Source: Venturia oleaginea
Lineage: Eukaryota > Ascomycota > Dothideomycetes > Venturiales > Venturiaceae
NCBI GenBank assembly: GCA_013176395.1
Contig: JABMLP010000008.1
Coordinates: 992,001-1,056,000, forward strand
Length of the DNA stretch: 64,000 nucleotides
Direction of reading: 5' to 3'
Part shown: in pieces, positions 7,831-20,192 of the stretch
Position numbering within the stretch: the first letter of the stretch is position 1
How the letters are laid out: every line of letters starts with the position of its first letter
Made by a program: the position numbers and the translations under genes
Notes under the pieces: generated by a model
Database searches by the model: none
Seen by the model: only the letters and a program-made list of their open reading frames with translations
What the model was told of the DNA's origin: nothing

Positions 7831-10734
7831 ATGTCTGGTCGCAAAGATTTCCTCAGCATGCCTGCGCCCGAGAACTACGTAGCTGGTCTCGGGCGTGGTG
7901 CCACTGGCTTCACCACGCGATCCGATTTAGGTCCTGCGAGAGAAGGTCCCAGCGAGGAGCAGCTCAAGGAGGCTCTCGCCAAACGTGCCAAACAGCTGGA
8001 GATGAGCGCGCCCACCGCATACGGAGTTCCAGAAAAGAAGGATGATGAAGAAGAAGATGAGCGCTTCCAAGATCCGGATAATGAAGTTGGTCTTTTCGCA
8101 AATGGTTTGTATGACAAGGACGACGACGAGGCCGACAGAATCTACCAGGAGGTGGACGAAAAGATGGAGAAGCGCAGGAGGGCACGAAGGTTAGTCGACA
8201 TATTTTCTATTCCCCTGTCACTATCGTTGAAAGCACTTGGTTTATCAGACAAATCAGAACAGATTGCCGACTATTCTACCTTTAGGGAAGCACGCGAACA
8301 ACGAGAACGCGAAGACTACGAAGCGAAGAATCCAAAGATCTCACAACAGTTTGCCGACGCAAAACGAGCCTTATCTACAATCACAGAAGAAGAGTGGGCA
8401 AATCTACCAGAAGCTGGCGATCAGACGGGGAGGAATAAACGGCAGAGGACCGAGAGAATGAACAATCGATTCTATGCAGTTCCAGATAGCGTGCTTGCCG
8501 GTGCTCGAGACGCAGGAGCTATGGACACCAGCATCGATGCTTCCGAGGGAGGACAGACTGCATCTGCCGACAGCGCCGATGGCACCATGACGAACTTTGC
8601 ACAAATCGGAAGAGCTCGAGAAAAGCAACTTTCGCTGCGTCTGGAGCAGGCTGAGAAATCGGGAACTGAAACAGTGTCAGGAACATCCACAAGCATTGAT
8701 ACCAAAGGTTACCTCACGAGTCTCGGAAAAGCCGAGGTCAGCGCCATCGAAATGAACGTTGGAGATATCGCACGTACACGGTCATTACTGGAGTCGGTGA
8801 CCAACAGCAATCCAACACATCCTCCCGGCTGGATTTCGGCCTCACGATTGGAAGAAGTTGCTGGTAAGATTGTGGCGGCTAGGACTTTGATCATGAGAGG
8901 TTGCAGAAATTGCCCAAAGAGTGAAGATGTCTGGCTCGAAGCTATTCGTCTACACATGGAAGGCACCAATCACAATTCCAAGATCATCGCAGCCGATGCA
9001 ATCAAGAATTTGCCAAAGAGCGTCAAGCTTTGGATCGCGGCGATGGAACTGGAAAGCGACCAACGAGCGAAGAAGAAGGTCTTGCGCCAGGCCCTGGATA
9101 ACAATACGAGATCGGTGGCATTATGGAAAGCAGCTAGTAATCTGGAAGAGGATCCCAAGGATGCAATGCTCATTCTGGCAAAGGCGACTGAGTGTGTTCC
9201 TCTCAGCGTGGAGCTGTGGCTAGCGTATGCTAGATTGTGCAGTGAGAAAGACGCGGCAAATGTTCTCAACCAAGCTCGTAGGGCCATTCCAACCTCCCAT
9301 GAGATCTGGATTGCGGCGACTCGACTACAAGAACAACAAGGCAAAGCCGATATGGCACGCTCGGTTATGAAGCGTGGTATCAAAGCACTGGCCAAGGAGT
9401 CTGCGATGCTCAAGCGGGAAGAATGGATTCAAGAAGCAGAAAAGGTTGAAGCCGAGGGTGCTATCATCACATGCCAGGCCATCATTGAGAACACTCTTGG
9501 TTGGGGTCTTGACGAGGATGACGACCGCAAGGATATCTGGATGGGTGACGCAAAGGATAGCACCAACAGAGGGCGATATCACACGGCAAGAGCCATCTAT
9601 GCATACACTCTTCGAACCTTTGTCAATAAAACCTCTGTCTGGAAGGCTGCAGCTGATCTGGAGCGAACATATGGCGATAAACAGTCTCTTCTCGCAATTC
9701 TCGAAAAGGCTGTCGAGGCGGTACCCAAGTCCGACGACCTGTGGCTTCAACTTGCCCGTGAAAACTGGCAGTCTGGAGACGTCGATGAAGCCCGTCGCGT
9801 TCTCGCCAAAGCCTTCAATCAGAGTGAGAGTGAAAACATTTGGCTCGCAGCTGTCAAATTGGAGGCAGATGGAGGCTATATGGACCAAGCAGGGCAACTT
9901 CTAGAACAAGCTCGAACAAGTTCTGGCACTGACCGTGTATGGATCAAGAGTGTTGCATTTGCGCGTCAAATCGGCAAAGAAAACGAGGCTCTTGATCTTG
10001 TCAACTCGGCGCTACAGACATATCCCGCCAACGCCAAATTATGGATGATCAAGGGACAGATTTACGAGGGCAAAGGTTCGGTTCCCAAAGCTCGCGAGGC
10101 CTACAACACCGGCACGAGGGTCTGTCCTAAATCTATCCCTCTTTGGCTTTTGGCTGCGCGATTGGAGGAAAGAAATAAAATTAATGTCAAGGCCCGTTCG
10201 ATTCTCGATCGTGGGCGACTCGCTAATCCACAAAGTGACGAGCTCTGGACGGAATCAGTTCGACTGGAACGAAGGGCAGACAATATTCCTGCGGCTCAGA
10301 ATCTCATGGCCCAGGCTCTTCAAGTCCTGCCCAGATCTGGCCTGCTATGGTTGGAGAAAATCATGCATCTTGAAAATAGGAAACAACGAAAATCACGCGC
10401 CTTAGAAGCCATCAAACTCGTCGAAAACGATAAGTTCCTATTCGTTGCTGTTGCGCGAATTTTCTGGGCTGAGCGCAAGCTGGATAAGGCTGTCAACTGG
10501 TTCGAGAAGGCTGTTGTTCTGGATGCGGATTATGGGGATACTTGGGCTTGGTATATGCGGTTTCTGAACCAGCATGGTACTGATGAGAAGAAGGCGGAGG
10601 TTATCAGGCAATGTGGACTTGCAGAGCCGAAACACGGCGAGGTTTGGCAGCAGATCGCAAAAGATCCCAAGAATGCTGGCAAAAAGGTTGCTGGTATTTT
10701 GGAGATGGCGGTTAGGGAGGTTGAGAAAGAGTGA
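7831..10734 (+). CDS. prp1: Pre-mRNA-splicing factor Prp1/Prp6 (PRPF6 orthologue)
   Basis: Prp6/PRPF6 is a scaffold of the U4/U6.U5 tri-snRNP and is needed for spliceosome activation. The N-terminus (MSGRKDFLSMPAPENYVAGL) is the PRP1_N domain, residues about 10-150, with conserved IYQEVDEKMEKRRRARR and QQFADAKRALSTITEEEWA. From about residue 280 to the end run tandem HAT/TPR repeats, for example VWLEAIRLH, LWIAAMELE and LWLLAARLEERN. An intron is inferred at 8190-8285 (GTTAGT to CTTTAG, 96 bp). Removing it restores the family's RRARREARE junction. It is a multiple of three and has no stop, so unspliced RNA would add 32 residues. The spliced product is 935 residues, close to human PRPF6 at 941. 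Downstream it converges with apl2. Confidence 0.95.
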   Translation: MSGRKDFLSMPAPENYVAGLGRGATGFTTRSDLGPAREGPSEEQLKEALAKRAKQLEMSAPTAYGVPEKKDDEEEDERFQDPDNEVGLFANGLYDKDDDEADRIYQEVDEKMEKRRRARRLVDIFSIPLSLSLKALGLSDKSEQIADYSTFREAREQREREDYEAKNPKISQQFADAKRALSTITEEEWANLPEAGDQTGRNKRQRTERMNNRFYAVPDSVLAGARDAGAMDTSIDASEGGQTASADSADGTMTNFAQIGRAREKQLSLRLEQAEKSGTETVSGTSTSIDTKGYLTSLGKAEVSAIEMNVGDIARTRSLLESVTNSNPTHPPGWISASRLEEVAGKIVAARTLIMRGCRNCPKSEDVWLEAIRLHMEGTNHNSKIIAADAIKNLPKSVKLWIAAMELESDQRAKKKVLRQALDNNTRSVALWKAASNLEEDPKDAMLILAKATECVPLSVELWLAYARLCSEKDAANVLNQARRAIPTSHEIWIAATRLQEQQGKADMARSVMKRGIKALAKESAMLKREEWIQEAEKVEAEGAIITCQAIIENTLGWGLDEDDDRKDIWMGDAKDSTNRGRYHTARAIYAYTLRTFVNKTSVWKAAADLERTYGDKQSLLAILEKAVEAVPKSDDLWLQLARENWQSGDVDEARRVLAKAFNQSESENIWLAAVKLEADGGYMDQAGQLLEQARTSSGTDRVWIKSVAFARQIGKENEALDLVNSALQTYPANAKLWMIKGQIYEGKGSVPKAREAYNTGTRVCPKSIPLWLLAARLEERNKINVKARSILDRGRLANPQSDELWTESVRLERRADNIPAAQNLMAQALQVLPRSGLLWLEKIMHLENRKQRKSRALEAIKLVENDKFLFVAVARIFWAERKLDKAVNWFEKAVVLDADYGDTWAWYMRFLNQHGTDEKKAEVIRQCGLAEPKHGEVWQQIAKDPKNAGKKVAGILEMAVREVEKE

Positions 10735-11757
10735 GCAGGGGGTTTGGAATTTGGGATCGAGAACATTGTAAACGTATTCATTGGGGGCGGCGTTGAGGGT
10801 ATTAACGGCATGACTGTCCAGCATATGTCGATGGCTTGATCGATGAAAGAAGTATCGAATCCTTTTCTCGCCCACAGCAAGAGACTGACTGACCATGTTG
10901 CTAGGTCCGTACGCTTCTCCTAATTGATATAAGCCCGTTAGCTATGTGATAAGTATATAACATGACAGCATCGACCTCGAGATCTCTACTTTCTGTTTTT
11001 CTCCCAGAATCAGTTCCTTGAATCAAATCGTGATGCGACGTTCAAAAAAAGGTAGCCTACAAGGTCCTGAATACCCTCATTGAACCTTCTCACGCGAGAT
11101 TCCCTTCCCAAGCTCAGACTCCCTGAGTGAAATAAATGACTTCCCTCCTGCGCGCTTCAACGCTACACTTCATCCTACCATCCCGCCACACTAAGTTCGA
11201 TACCAGACCATGTCAAAACATTAACGGACAGATCAGACATGTACTCCTCCCTAGTTTGAGAATCTGCCATTAGCAAAAATTATGTCGGAAGAAAAACCTA
11301 TATCTCGGAATGAGTAACGTCGAGGCGGGATTAGAACTGACTCATCCATCAAACGGGTGGGACGTTGAAATTGTCACAAACCAGTCCATCCTGCCATTCT
11401 TGCTCCTCTCTCACGTTTGAATGTCGTGATTGTGCGACTGAGGCAACACGTCTTTCCCGGCCTAGGATGCTTGAATATACTACTGATGTACAGCCTACTT
11501 CGTAGACACTCAAATTGCCCAACTTTTGTGATCCATACCCACAAAACAACTTTCGCTTCTTCAAAGTCCAAGATTGTCATCGTGAGGAAGCGTCGAGCAG
11601 ATGAAGCACGAGTACAACACGAAGACTTGGGTGCTTGCACATATAGTGAGCATTTGCTGCTAGTATTTGCCTACTCGTTCAGTCTGCAATACTTTTATGC
11701 TCCAAACACCACCACTCCCATGCGATGCCCAATATATGTTCGGTGGTCTACAATTCC
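10735..11757. other. Convergent intergenic region prp1/apl2
   Basis: Holds the 3' flanks of prp1 (plus) and apl2 (minus). Open frames on both strands are short, overlap each other, and show no family motif or coherent splice sites. No further gene seen. Confidence 0.6.
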
Positions 11758-14209
11758 CTAAAACAGCCCCAAAATGTCATCATTAGTCTGCTTTTGCGTT
11801 TGAGCCGGTGCAGCCGGCGCACCCCCCATATCCAACCCACCAAATCCATTCATCAAATCATCAGCAGCTGCTGATGTATTAGCTGGCTCAGGCCCACTTC
11901 CAAAAATTCCCATCAGATCGTCCATGTTATTCGTGGGCTGTGCGACGGCAGGCGATTCGACTCTTTGCGGTGTACCGGCAAGGCCTTCAAGACCGTTCGA
12001 GCCGCCTGGTGGTGGTTTCTGCAATGATGCTGGTGCTGCGCCATCAAAGTCAATATCTAACAAATTCTCGACGTTGCTCTGAGGTGTTGCTCCACTAGCG
12101 ACTGCCGCTGCGGCAGCTGCCAGAGGTGTCTCACGTGCGAGTTCCTGTTGCTCCCTACATAAATGTTAGCAAGAAGGGAGAGAAAGAGGATGAGTGTCAC
12201 ATACTCAATCGCGGCCTGTTGCATGGCATCAGCACCAAATCGGCCTTGACCAAGGAATGTCTCTGGAGGCTTGTGGTAGACTGAAGCCAGTGTCGATAGC
12301 TCGCCGATCAAAGTTTCGAGCAGAGCCGGAGGTAACGATTGAATGGTCGTGGTAATTGGAGGCTTCTCTGACAAGACTACGTTCTTGGTGATCTGGGGAT
12401 CGCTAGATAGAAGTCGCCAGTAAACGTAAGCTCTGTCCCTTATATCCGGATTATCGCTCTGCGACGTGGCCGCTTGGAGAACTTTCTGCACCAGTCCTTG
12501 CGATTGGTCAGGTTTCTTTAAAAACAGCTTTACAACTGCCGTAAGGATTTGCAGTTGTGTCTGGCCGTATATCAGTAAAAGAATCCGATTCAATGTTCCC
12601 AAAGTCCTTACCTGTGTGAACTCCTCGTTGAAGCCCTCCACAAAGCCGGCCAAAATATCGCCGGCATTGCTGATCTTCTCAGCATACTCACCAACGATCC
12701 AGATCAAAGACCCTCGAGCATTCGGCTCATCCAGCTCGTCGATACATTGGCACAGGGTCGGTATTATCCCTTCATACCCTGGGTATTTTCGGAATATGTC
12801 TTTGATGACCACGATGGCTTCCTGGACCACATAATTGACCTTCGTGCCAATGAGGTCCAGTAATGTGTTAACACACTTTTCGCTAGCCGTCTCGATCTTG
12901 ATCGCGACTTGTCCAATTGCCCTGACTGCTCGTCGTACAAAGTCCATGTCCACTTCCATGGCGTACTCTTTGAGTTCAGCTAGAAGTTGGTCGACGTTTT
13001 TGTCATTGGCAATGCGGACCATAATCTCCAATTTCTGCAACTTTAGATACGGCGGGTCATTGTACTTGCAGAAAAAGACTCTCATCTCTTTGCTCAAGAT
13101 ATCAGGCGTTTTCTGTAGCAGTAAATCGATGTTTCGCAAAGCGACGTATTGGACTTCGGGTTGTGATGATACCAGGGTGACTATGCCATTGTCAGTCCGA
13201 GTCCAGAAATACTGCGCGCGTTAGACATACCTAAAGGAGGGGCCATCTTCCGAAGATATGATTTGCCCAGCTCAGAACTGATAGCGCGCATGTGTAAAAA
13301 CACAGCCTTGACAGCTGCAAGCACAACAGCAGGATTCGCATGCTGAAACTGAGGTGCCACACGCTCACAGATATGTTCTGCCTCCTTGACATCATTTGCC
13401 TTGTAATCAGCCAAACTGGCTAGAATTGTGATTCGACCCCATTCCGTGCACTCATTCAATGCCAGCATCATCTTCTTCAGAGTTGCAGGTGAAATTGAAA
13501 ACGCCTTGGTCTCTGGTGCTGCCTCTTGTATTTCCACAAGTGCTGTGACTGAATTTGCCACGACCATAGGATTTGGGTCGCCAACCAACTCTTGCAATAT
13601 TTCAAGGAAGCCATTCTCAATACACATCGACGGGTTCAGGTCGAAAAGCTTTGCCACACACAGAACAGCTGTTTTCCGGACATATGGCGATTCGTCTCGC
13701 AGCGTCTTTCGTAGAGGTTCCTCCATGTAGTCGACCATTTTATCCACACGAATACACCCCATTGTCCTTATAGCCAGTGCACGTACCAGGGGGTTTGGAT
13801 CTTCCGAGTCCTGTACGAAGGTGTTTACGGCGAGAATACAAAGATCGGGATGCGATTTGGCATAGTTCCTGTCTGGATATTAGTATCCAATACACCAGAG
13901 CAGGTAGTGGTAGCGAGCATACATGAGGTATAAGTATACGAGCTTCTTCTGGTCGAGATCGGTGGTCGCAATGTTCTTGAGGACATCAGGAAAGAGAGCA
14001 GACACGTCTTTTCCCAAAGTCATGGACATGATGGTCTTTTGAATGGCTTCCTTGCGTTCGTAGGCATATTGAGAGCTGTACTTTGTCAGTTCGTGGTGGC
14101 CTGGAGATACTCGTTGTATTCCATGTCCTTACACCAACCCAGCCCTCAGCTCGAATGTCTCTCCCTTCCTGGGCACCGCGAAAGCCCCTCTTATCCTGTT
14201 TACTGCCAT
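11758..14209 (-). CDS. apl2: AP-1 clathrin adaptor complex, beta subunit
   Basis: Beta-adaptin of the AP-1 complex, which sorts clathrin cargo between the trans-Golgi and endosomes. Six exons join in frame: 14209-14133, 14075-13923, 13868-13231, 13180-12612, 12560-12205 and 12154-11758, giving 729 residues (yeast Apl2 has 726). The start [19 protein letters not shown] leads into the Adaptin_N alpha-solenoid: [51 protein letters not shown], and [12 protein letters not shown]. The Ala/Pro-rich hinge ends in three related acidic motifs (DDLMGIF, DDLMNGF, DDILGLF), with no folded ear domain, as usual for fungal Apl2. The 51-bp intron at 12561-12611 is in frame and stop-free. The second intron is short (13869-13922) with a TACTAAT branch site. 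Confidence 0.95.
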
Positions 14210-14677
14210 CCTTCAGCAAAGTTGCAATCCTGGGGCCGTCCCCGCATGCACTGGCTCCGGATGAATCGAATTGTGGGATGTCTGGTGAGACGTGTCGGTC
14301 TGAAGATGAGGCCGTTCTTGTGATTTGAATGGTAGTTAAATAGAGACAATTCGAGGTCTAGATGCTCTTCAGGATTTCGTCGATTGGCTATGTAGAATGT
14401 ATCTCTCATGCGACTTGCTGAGGTGGAATATCGGCCTAAGGTAGTAGAGGGGTATTGGTTAGTGGAGCAGCTGATCACTAGTAAGGAGCGACCCTTATGC
14501 TTCCTGACTAGTAATCAACGAACCACTTCCCTAGGAGTAAAATACCTTGGAGAGTTTGTGAACAGCTTTGTATCTCAACAATCCGGAGAATATTCATGGC
14601 CTAAATTTTTGCGAAGGTTTCGAGTTCAACAAAGGCTTCAAGCGAACCATATAATCAACCGATACAATTCCATCACA

Positions 14678-14958
14678 ATGGTACCCATTCTCCTCTCCCA
14701 TCTCCATATTTCCTCAAACTAATCCCCCAGGCCTGGAACCTTCCAAACCTCCGCCGCCTCTTCGTCGAAGCAAGAACAGAAGCAGAAGAAAGCGCATACT
14801 CAAGAGCTGCCGTGAGATACAGTTACCCAGTATAAAAGAGCATGTATACTAACTTCCACCACAAAAAGTTCTACAATCTAATGATCTTTATGTCCTCCGT
14901 CGCCGTCTTCAGTCTCATCGCTCAAAAGACCCATACCGGCAAACCAACTTCTTTCTGA
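14678..14958 (+). CDS. Small predicted membrane protein (57 residues)
   Basis: Found only by splicing. ATG at 14678-14680 is followed at once by an intron (14681-14730, ACTAATCCCCCAG end). Then come exon 14731-14811, a second intron 14812-14868 (GTGAGA, TATACTAAC branch, AAAAAG) and exon 14869-14958. The product begins MAWNLPNLRRLFVEARTEAE and ends with one hydrophobic helix (FYNLMIFMSSVAVFSLIAQ) and a polar THTGKPTSF tail. The layout (an amphipathic start, one helix near the C-terminus) resembles small mitochondrial or ER tail-anchored subunits. I do not recognise the family. Codon phases match at both junctions. Confidence 0.6.
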
Positions 14959-15580
14959 ACATCTTAAACCCCGCTCAGACCATATTTAGTGGGATTCGTC
15001 CCTCCGGGGTTTCAGATGTTCTTTGACAAAAGAAGTTAAATGGCTGCAGATTGGGCAACGTTACAAGAAGGATACCGCGGTCGACTTGGGGGATAGTCGA
15101 ATGGTGGGGATCATCATGGAGGGCACGCGAAAGTAAAGGTATGCCTCTCTGGATATGGTTGATAGAAGGTTCGAAGATGAGAGGAAAGGATCATGATTAC
15201 ATAGCCTAAATGATTACGAAGAGTGAAGAAGGGGACTTCAACGGCCTGCAGGATATGATGGAAAGCCGAGGAATCGTGTCGTCGAGATCATGATGAGATA
15301 TATATGACAAGAAGTCAAGAAGTGACAGCAACGCAATCAACAGCACGTCTAATTATAGAATCTCGATTCTAATAGCATAGCATAGTCTTAATCCACGAGT
15401 AGCTGCCAATGACCAATCCAAATCTATGAAACGCCGTTCCCATCAAATTATTAGTAACGTACGTCTCAATCCATCAGCCATGTACAAAAACACCATCGTG
15501 CAGTATCCAGCGCTCAAACATGGTATCATACTCCCTCCTCAAAGACAACCCGCAATAACGACAAATGACAAAACGCCGCG
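14959..15580. other. Intergenic, 3' flanks
   Basis: Convergent 3' flanks of the small membrane protein gene and the Atg26 gene. The plus-strand open frame that continues beyond 15426 is antisense to the Atg26 C-terminus and is not a gene. Nothing else seen. Confidence 0.6.
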
Positions 15581-18500
15581 CTATGCCTTCATCTTCCCCT
15601 TCGCCTTCGCAGGAATCAGTTTGGGAGGAGACGTAGCAGCAGCAGCAGTATCGCCCTCATCGAATCCTTCAAAGGGGACAGTCTCGTCCCTCTCTTCGCT
15701 CAAAACGGAACTCTCCGGCATCATCTCTTCAAGAGAACTCTCCATAACCCCATCCCCGCCGGTGAAATTTGCACCTTCCGTCTTCTTTCGCTCCTCAGTA
15801 TCAGACTCTTCACCAACAAACGTCCAAGTCTCCTCAAAGTCCTCGTCGAGTTCAACGCCTCCAGCTTTACTCTCCTTCGTCTTCCTCTTGATCAACGATT
15901 TGGCATAGTCAAGGTTGCGATAAATCGCTCTAACAGCCTGACCAACACCATCCTCTCCTCGAATTTGTTCACCCATAAGACTGGCTTTATCAATCATACG
16001 TTGATCGTGTGTCGCTTCCCGAAGCGTCTTGGCGAGTAGGGGACCCTGCAGCTTGCGCATACAGATGCCTACGCCCAAATCTTCCACACGAGCACCGAAG
16101 AAGAATTGGTCCCCAAAGAAAGGTTTGATGATTGTTGGAATACCGGCTCTCAGACTGGCGCCAGTGGTTCCCGCACCGCCGTGATGGACGACTGCATCGA
16201 CTTGGGCGAAGAGCCAGGTATGTGGTACAGAGTAGGTGATCTGCATGATCGAGGCCGGAAGGGGCACTTCAGGTATGCTTCCATCCGTGGGTTCTTTGCT
16301 GAGACGGTCAGACCATCCTTTCGACAAGATACATCGAACTCCGGCCTTTTCCACGCCTTCGACAATAGCCTCGGTCATGGATTTCGGGTTATCCACAACC
16401 ACGGATCCAAAGCCAATGTAAACAAGCCGCTTGCCATCATCGCGAGCCTTCTTGATAAATGCCTTGAGTTCAGCAAACTGTGGTGGTGGGGTCCAATCTT
16501 CCTCGTCCAGAAACCAGTATCCAGTGATGCGTATCCAGTCGCTAAAATCCAATGGTGGTGGTACAACAGAAGGGCTGAAATTGTACAGGAATGGAATCTT
16601 GTTAGTCTGCATTCTGCCTAGACTAGTGTTTCCTAGACCAAGTGACTTTCTCCGCCACTTGTTCATTTGGTTCGCAATCGCCTTCCAGAAAACGTTCTCA
16701 ATCATCACATAGGTGAAGTAATTGTAGTTGCCACCTCGCTTGATCTCCGGCACAACGAATGCGTGTGGGTATGCGCGTGTCTTGGTCCACGGCATCGTGA
16801 AAGCACGAAAGTATGGGACTTCGAGTGCTTCTGCAATATGGATGCCTACCATAGCACTTGGACTTTCGATAATCAGGTCGCTGTCTTGGCATCCTTTCCA
16901 CGCCGTAACCATGAGGCCGTCAAGCCATCCGCGGAACTACGCTCGTTAGTGTATGCATTCAACACAACGGGCAAGTTATGTACTTACATGACCAGTAGCC
17001 TCTCTCATAAACGAAAAGGTAAACATGCCATGCTCGACACAGATTCGCATGAGCTCAGCAGGATTCCCAGCCAAAGGCGCAAATTCAACTCCATGGGCCT
17101 CAACAAATGTCTTGAACTCATCATGTGTTGCAATTCGAACCTTGTGACCATCTTTTATCAATCGCTTAGCCAATGCGATATATGGCTGGACATCACCTCT
17201 GGAGCCGATCGTCAGGCAAGTGATCCGCATTGGTTTGGGTGATTTCGTAAGGTCCGCTTTCAGGTCATCAACGAAGATGTCGCGAGTCTCAGATGCTTCA
17301 GACAACATATCAGCCATGTCAAGGAAGGATAATACGGGGTCCGTACCGATATAGCTGAGGTTGTGAGGAAGCTCAACTTCATGATCGCCAACAGGTTGAC
17401 CACTCGTCCGCGCCTCTTGGAGTGCTCTGTGTTCGGCTCTGGCGGCCTCAGCGGCGATAAGCTCCTCTTCATTAAGAAACCCGGACTCTTCCAAGCATGT
17501 TTTCTTAATTGATTCGGATTTCTTCAGAATTGTGATGTTACAGTCATCCCGGTGACTCTGTTCCCTAAAGTCGAAAAAGATTTCTTCATGGCCTCTGATG
17601 GCCACAACCATCCCGCTGTATCCCAAGCGGTAGCCCATTTCTTTGGTAACATTTTCGATGTCGGACAGGGGGAGTTTGAGCTTGATTGAACAGTCAGTGA
17701 GGCTAAGAAATCTAAGGGGCTAGTTGCTGAGAATACCTTTAGTCGAACACCTGGTAGCAGAGGTCGAAAGCATACAAATGTCGAACCAAGATAGATCTTG
17801 CCGTATAGAGGTAGTACGCGATGGAGAAAGCAATACCAGGTGGCTTTCAATTCTTCAGAATCGGGCAAAGCAAAGTGCTCCCTGAAACGTTGAGCATGCA
17901 TAGCGTCACGTTCCTCTTTGCTCTCATTGCCACCCGGGATGTCGTCGTCGTCTGGCATGCCGTCTGTTTGGCCGTAATGCTGGCCACCGCCTGCCCACAT
18001 CCCAGACACTTTCTCATAATATCCCATCGACTCACTGGCGAGAAGATTGCCCATGCGTTTCGATCGGGTTCGGAGAAAATTGCCCAGTGCGCCAGCGGAT
18101 TGAAGAGGCGATGTACCGGCTCGAACCAGATTCTGAAAGCTGTAAGAAGAACCCGCAGCCATGTCTTGTTCGGACATTATTGGCTGGACTGTAGGTATCG
18201 GTTTTGGGCTCGGACGTTGCTTCTGTGGCCTTTTCCTGTCCTCATCAGTCACCCTCGTGGACCGAGCTGTGTCTTGTGACACCCGCTGCAGTTTATCCAC
18301 AGATCCCGAGCGCCGAGATGGATGTAATGTGGGGTTTTGGAAAACATCACTGCGGTTGAGAATTTGGCTGGCAGAGGCATCTATCTCGTCAAGAGATTGT
18401 ATAGCAGCAGAGGATTCGGTGTCGCGGTCCATGGAAGTCGTCATGGGCGATCCAAATGATTCTTGAGGTACAGGTGAAGTTGGAGAAAGTGGCGACCGAT

Positions 18501-20192
18501 CAGGATGTCTACTCAAACTTATACTCCGTCCTCCATCCGAGCTGTGTCGAGAGTCGTAACTTCGTCTTCGGATCTCCATACTGGAGCGCCTTGAATCAGT
18601 ACTCAGCCTCGAGTTCGATAGAGCACGTTGACCTGGAACCGGCGCGTATGGTAATATAGTAGCGCGAACAGTTTCACGGAGTGGTGGTGTCCGCTGGGAT
18701 GCCATCGAGGCCCTCTGTATGTTGAGACTTGGTCGATTGGAGTCAGGAGCATCATAATGGTTCGCGTCACTATCTGTGGGGATGTCGGAATTGGCACCTT
18801 TGTGTAAAGCATTATCCTCTACCATTATCTTCAAAACTCGCATTGCTTCTTCTCCTAGCATGAAGAAAGAAAAAAAGTACTATGAAATGTCAGTAATCAG
18901 TTGTGAGTGGCACTCGAAAAGCCTATTGGACTTACCTCGTCTATGGAGTAAGTTTCATCAGTATCGTACACGCGAATCTTTATCGTTTGCGCCACATCCA
19001 TTATTCTGACATCCTCAATATCCATGATAGAATTAATACGCAGTGAAACTTTGATGCTATCTCCGTCGTTGCGTGCTCGGAAGATGACCTTTTGCAATGC
19101 CTTGACCCATTCTCTCGAACTTGTTATTGTATCGGCCTTGAACATATACTCTCGTTTGTCCGTAACCAAGGTGAAGTGCGTACCATCCTTATCCTTCTCT
19201 CTGTCTGCAATATTCACCGAGACACCAGTTCGTAGATCAATTTGACCGCTCGGGAAATACTTGGTCGATGGATTATCGTAATAAGCGAATACGTCTCCCT
19301 TCAGTTCGCAATAATGTCTGTTGTACCGAGGATTATGTAGTCCGCGCTTCGCCAAATGTCCAGATAGCGCGATCTTGGCTGCCTTCTTGGGGATGTAGGC
19401 ATAAAAGCAGACATGCTTTTGCGTCAAGTACAAATGGCCTTGCACAAGAACGCTCGACAACAGGCAGCAAGGGTATTCTCCGATGATGGCTTCTCGTTCC
19501 TCGTGGTTGAATATGTCCATGAGCCTTTGCTCCAAATCTCCCGATCCTAGCTTCGGTATCAATGCAGATTCCCCGTCCTCTTGCTCGCTCACAGGTCGCA
19601 AGTGTTGCGACATGGCCATTTCGGCCTCCCCCATCAGTATCCTGCTCATCATAGGTGCCTCCGAGGACTGAGCGGCGTCCTGCTGCGAATCCTCTTCTTC
19701 GTCGACTTCGATATGGGGAGGCGGCCGCGGTGCCAGAATTTGAGAGGAGGACATCATGTCCTTAGACGAGTTTCTGCTCTTTCTGGGAGTGAGTCCTTTG
19801 TGCATGGACTTGAAGAGGCGGCCAACTGAGGGATCACGCTTGTATTTGAGTTTGTGTTCTTGGGTGCCACGGTCAGAGCGAACAGGAGCTGGTGGTAGCG
19901 AACCGATGACAGGTGTTGTACGGCTGAGTTGTTCCGAATCCTCGTCTTCACTTTCGCTGGAAGCATCGTCAAAACGTGACTGGAAATCTGTTTGTGAAGC
20001 TCTAGATGCTGCCGATACCATAGCAAAGATGCTCTGGTTCATACGAGTAGCTGTAGCATCGTCTTGTCCACTGTCTTCTTCTTTCAGTCTTTCTGGTATA
20101 TCCATCCGGGGACCCTCCATCCGGGGACCCGACCGTTTTGTAAGTCTGCGGCCTAAGTTTTCTCTCAGTTTGAAGGCATCAGGAGGAGCCAT
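15581..20192 (-). CDS. atg26: Sterol 3-beta-glucosyltransferase (UDP-glucose:sterol)
   Basis: Transfers glucose from UDP-glucose to ergosterol on membranes. In some fungi Atg26 is needed for pexophagy. Four exons: 20192-18936, 18879-17737, 17680-16988 and 16936-15581, giving 1482 residues. Domain order is a disordered Ser/acidic N-terminus; first GRAM half (about 226-275, with [13 protein letters not shown]); PH domain (about 277-375, with [20 protein letters not shown]); a long Ser/Arg-rich linker; second GRAM (about 750-835, with [12 protein letters not shown]); and the GT28/GT1 fold (from about 952, [20 protein letters not shown]). The nucleotide-sugar motif [20 protein letters not shown] lies near 1280. 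All three introns are 51-56 bp and keep phase 0. A (CAA)6 run precedes the ATG. The Glu/Lys-rich C-terminal tail is poorly conserved in the family. Confidence 0.95.

Noticed and set aside
9325..9897. 190-codon minus-strand frame
   Set aside because: Antisense shadow of the Prp1 HAT-repeat region.
12835..13224. 129-codon plus-strand frame
   Set aside because: Antisense to well-conserved apl2 exons.
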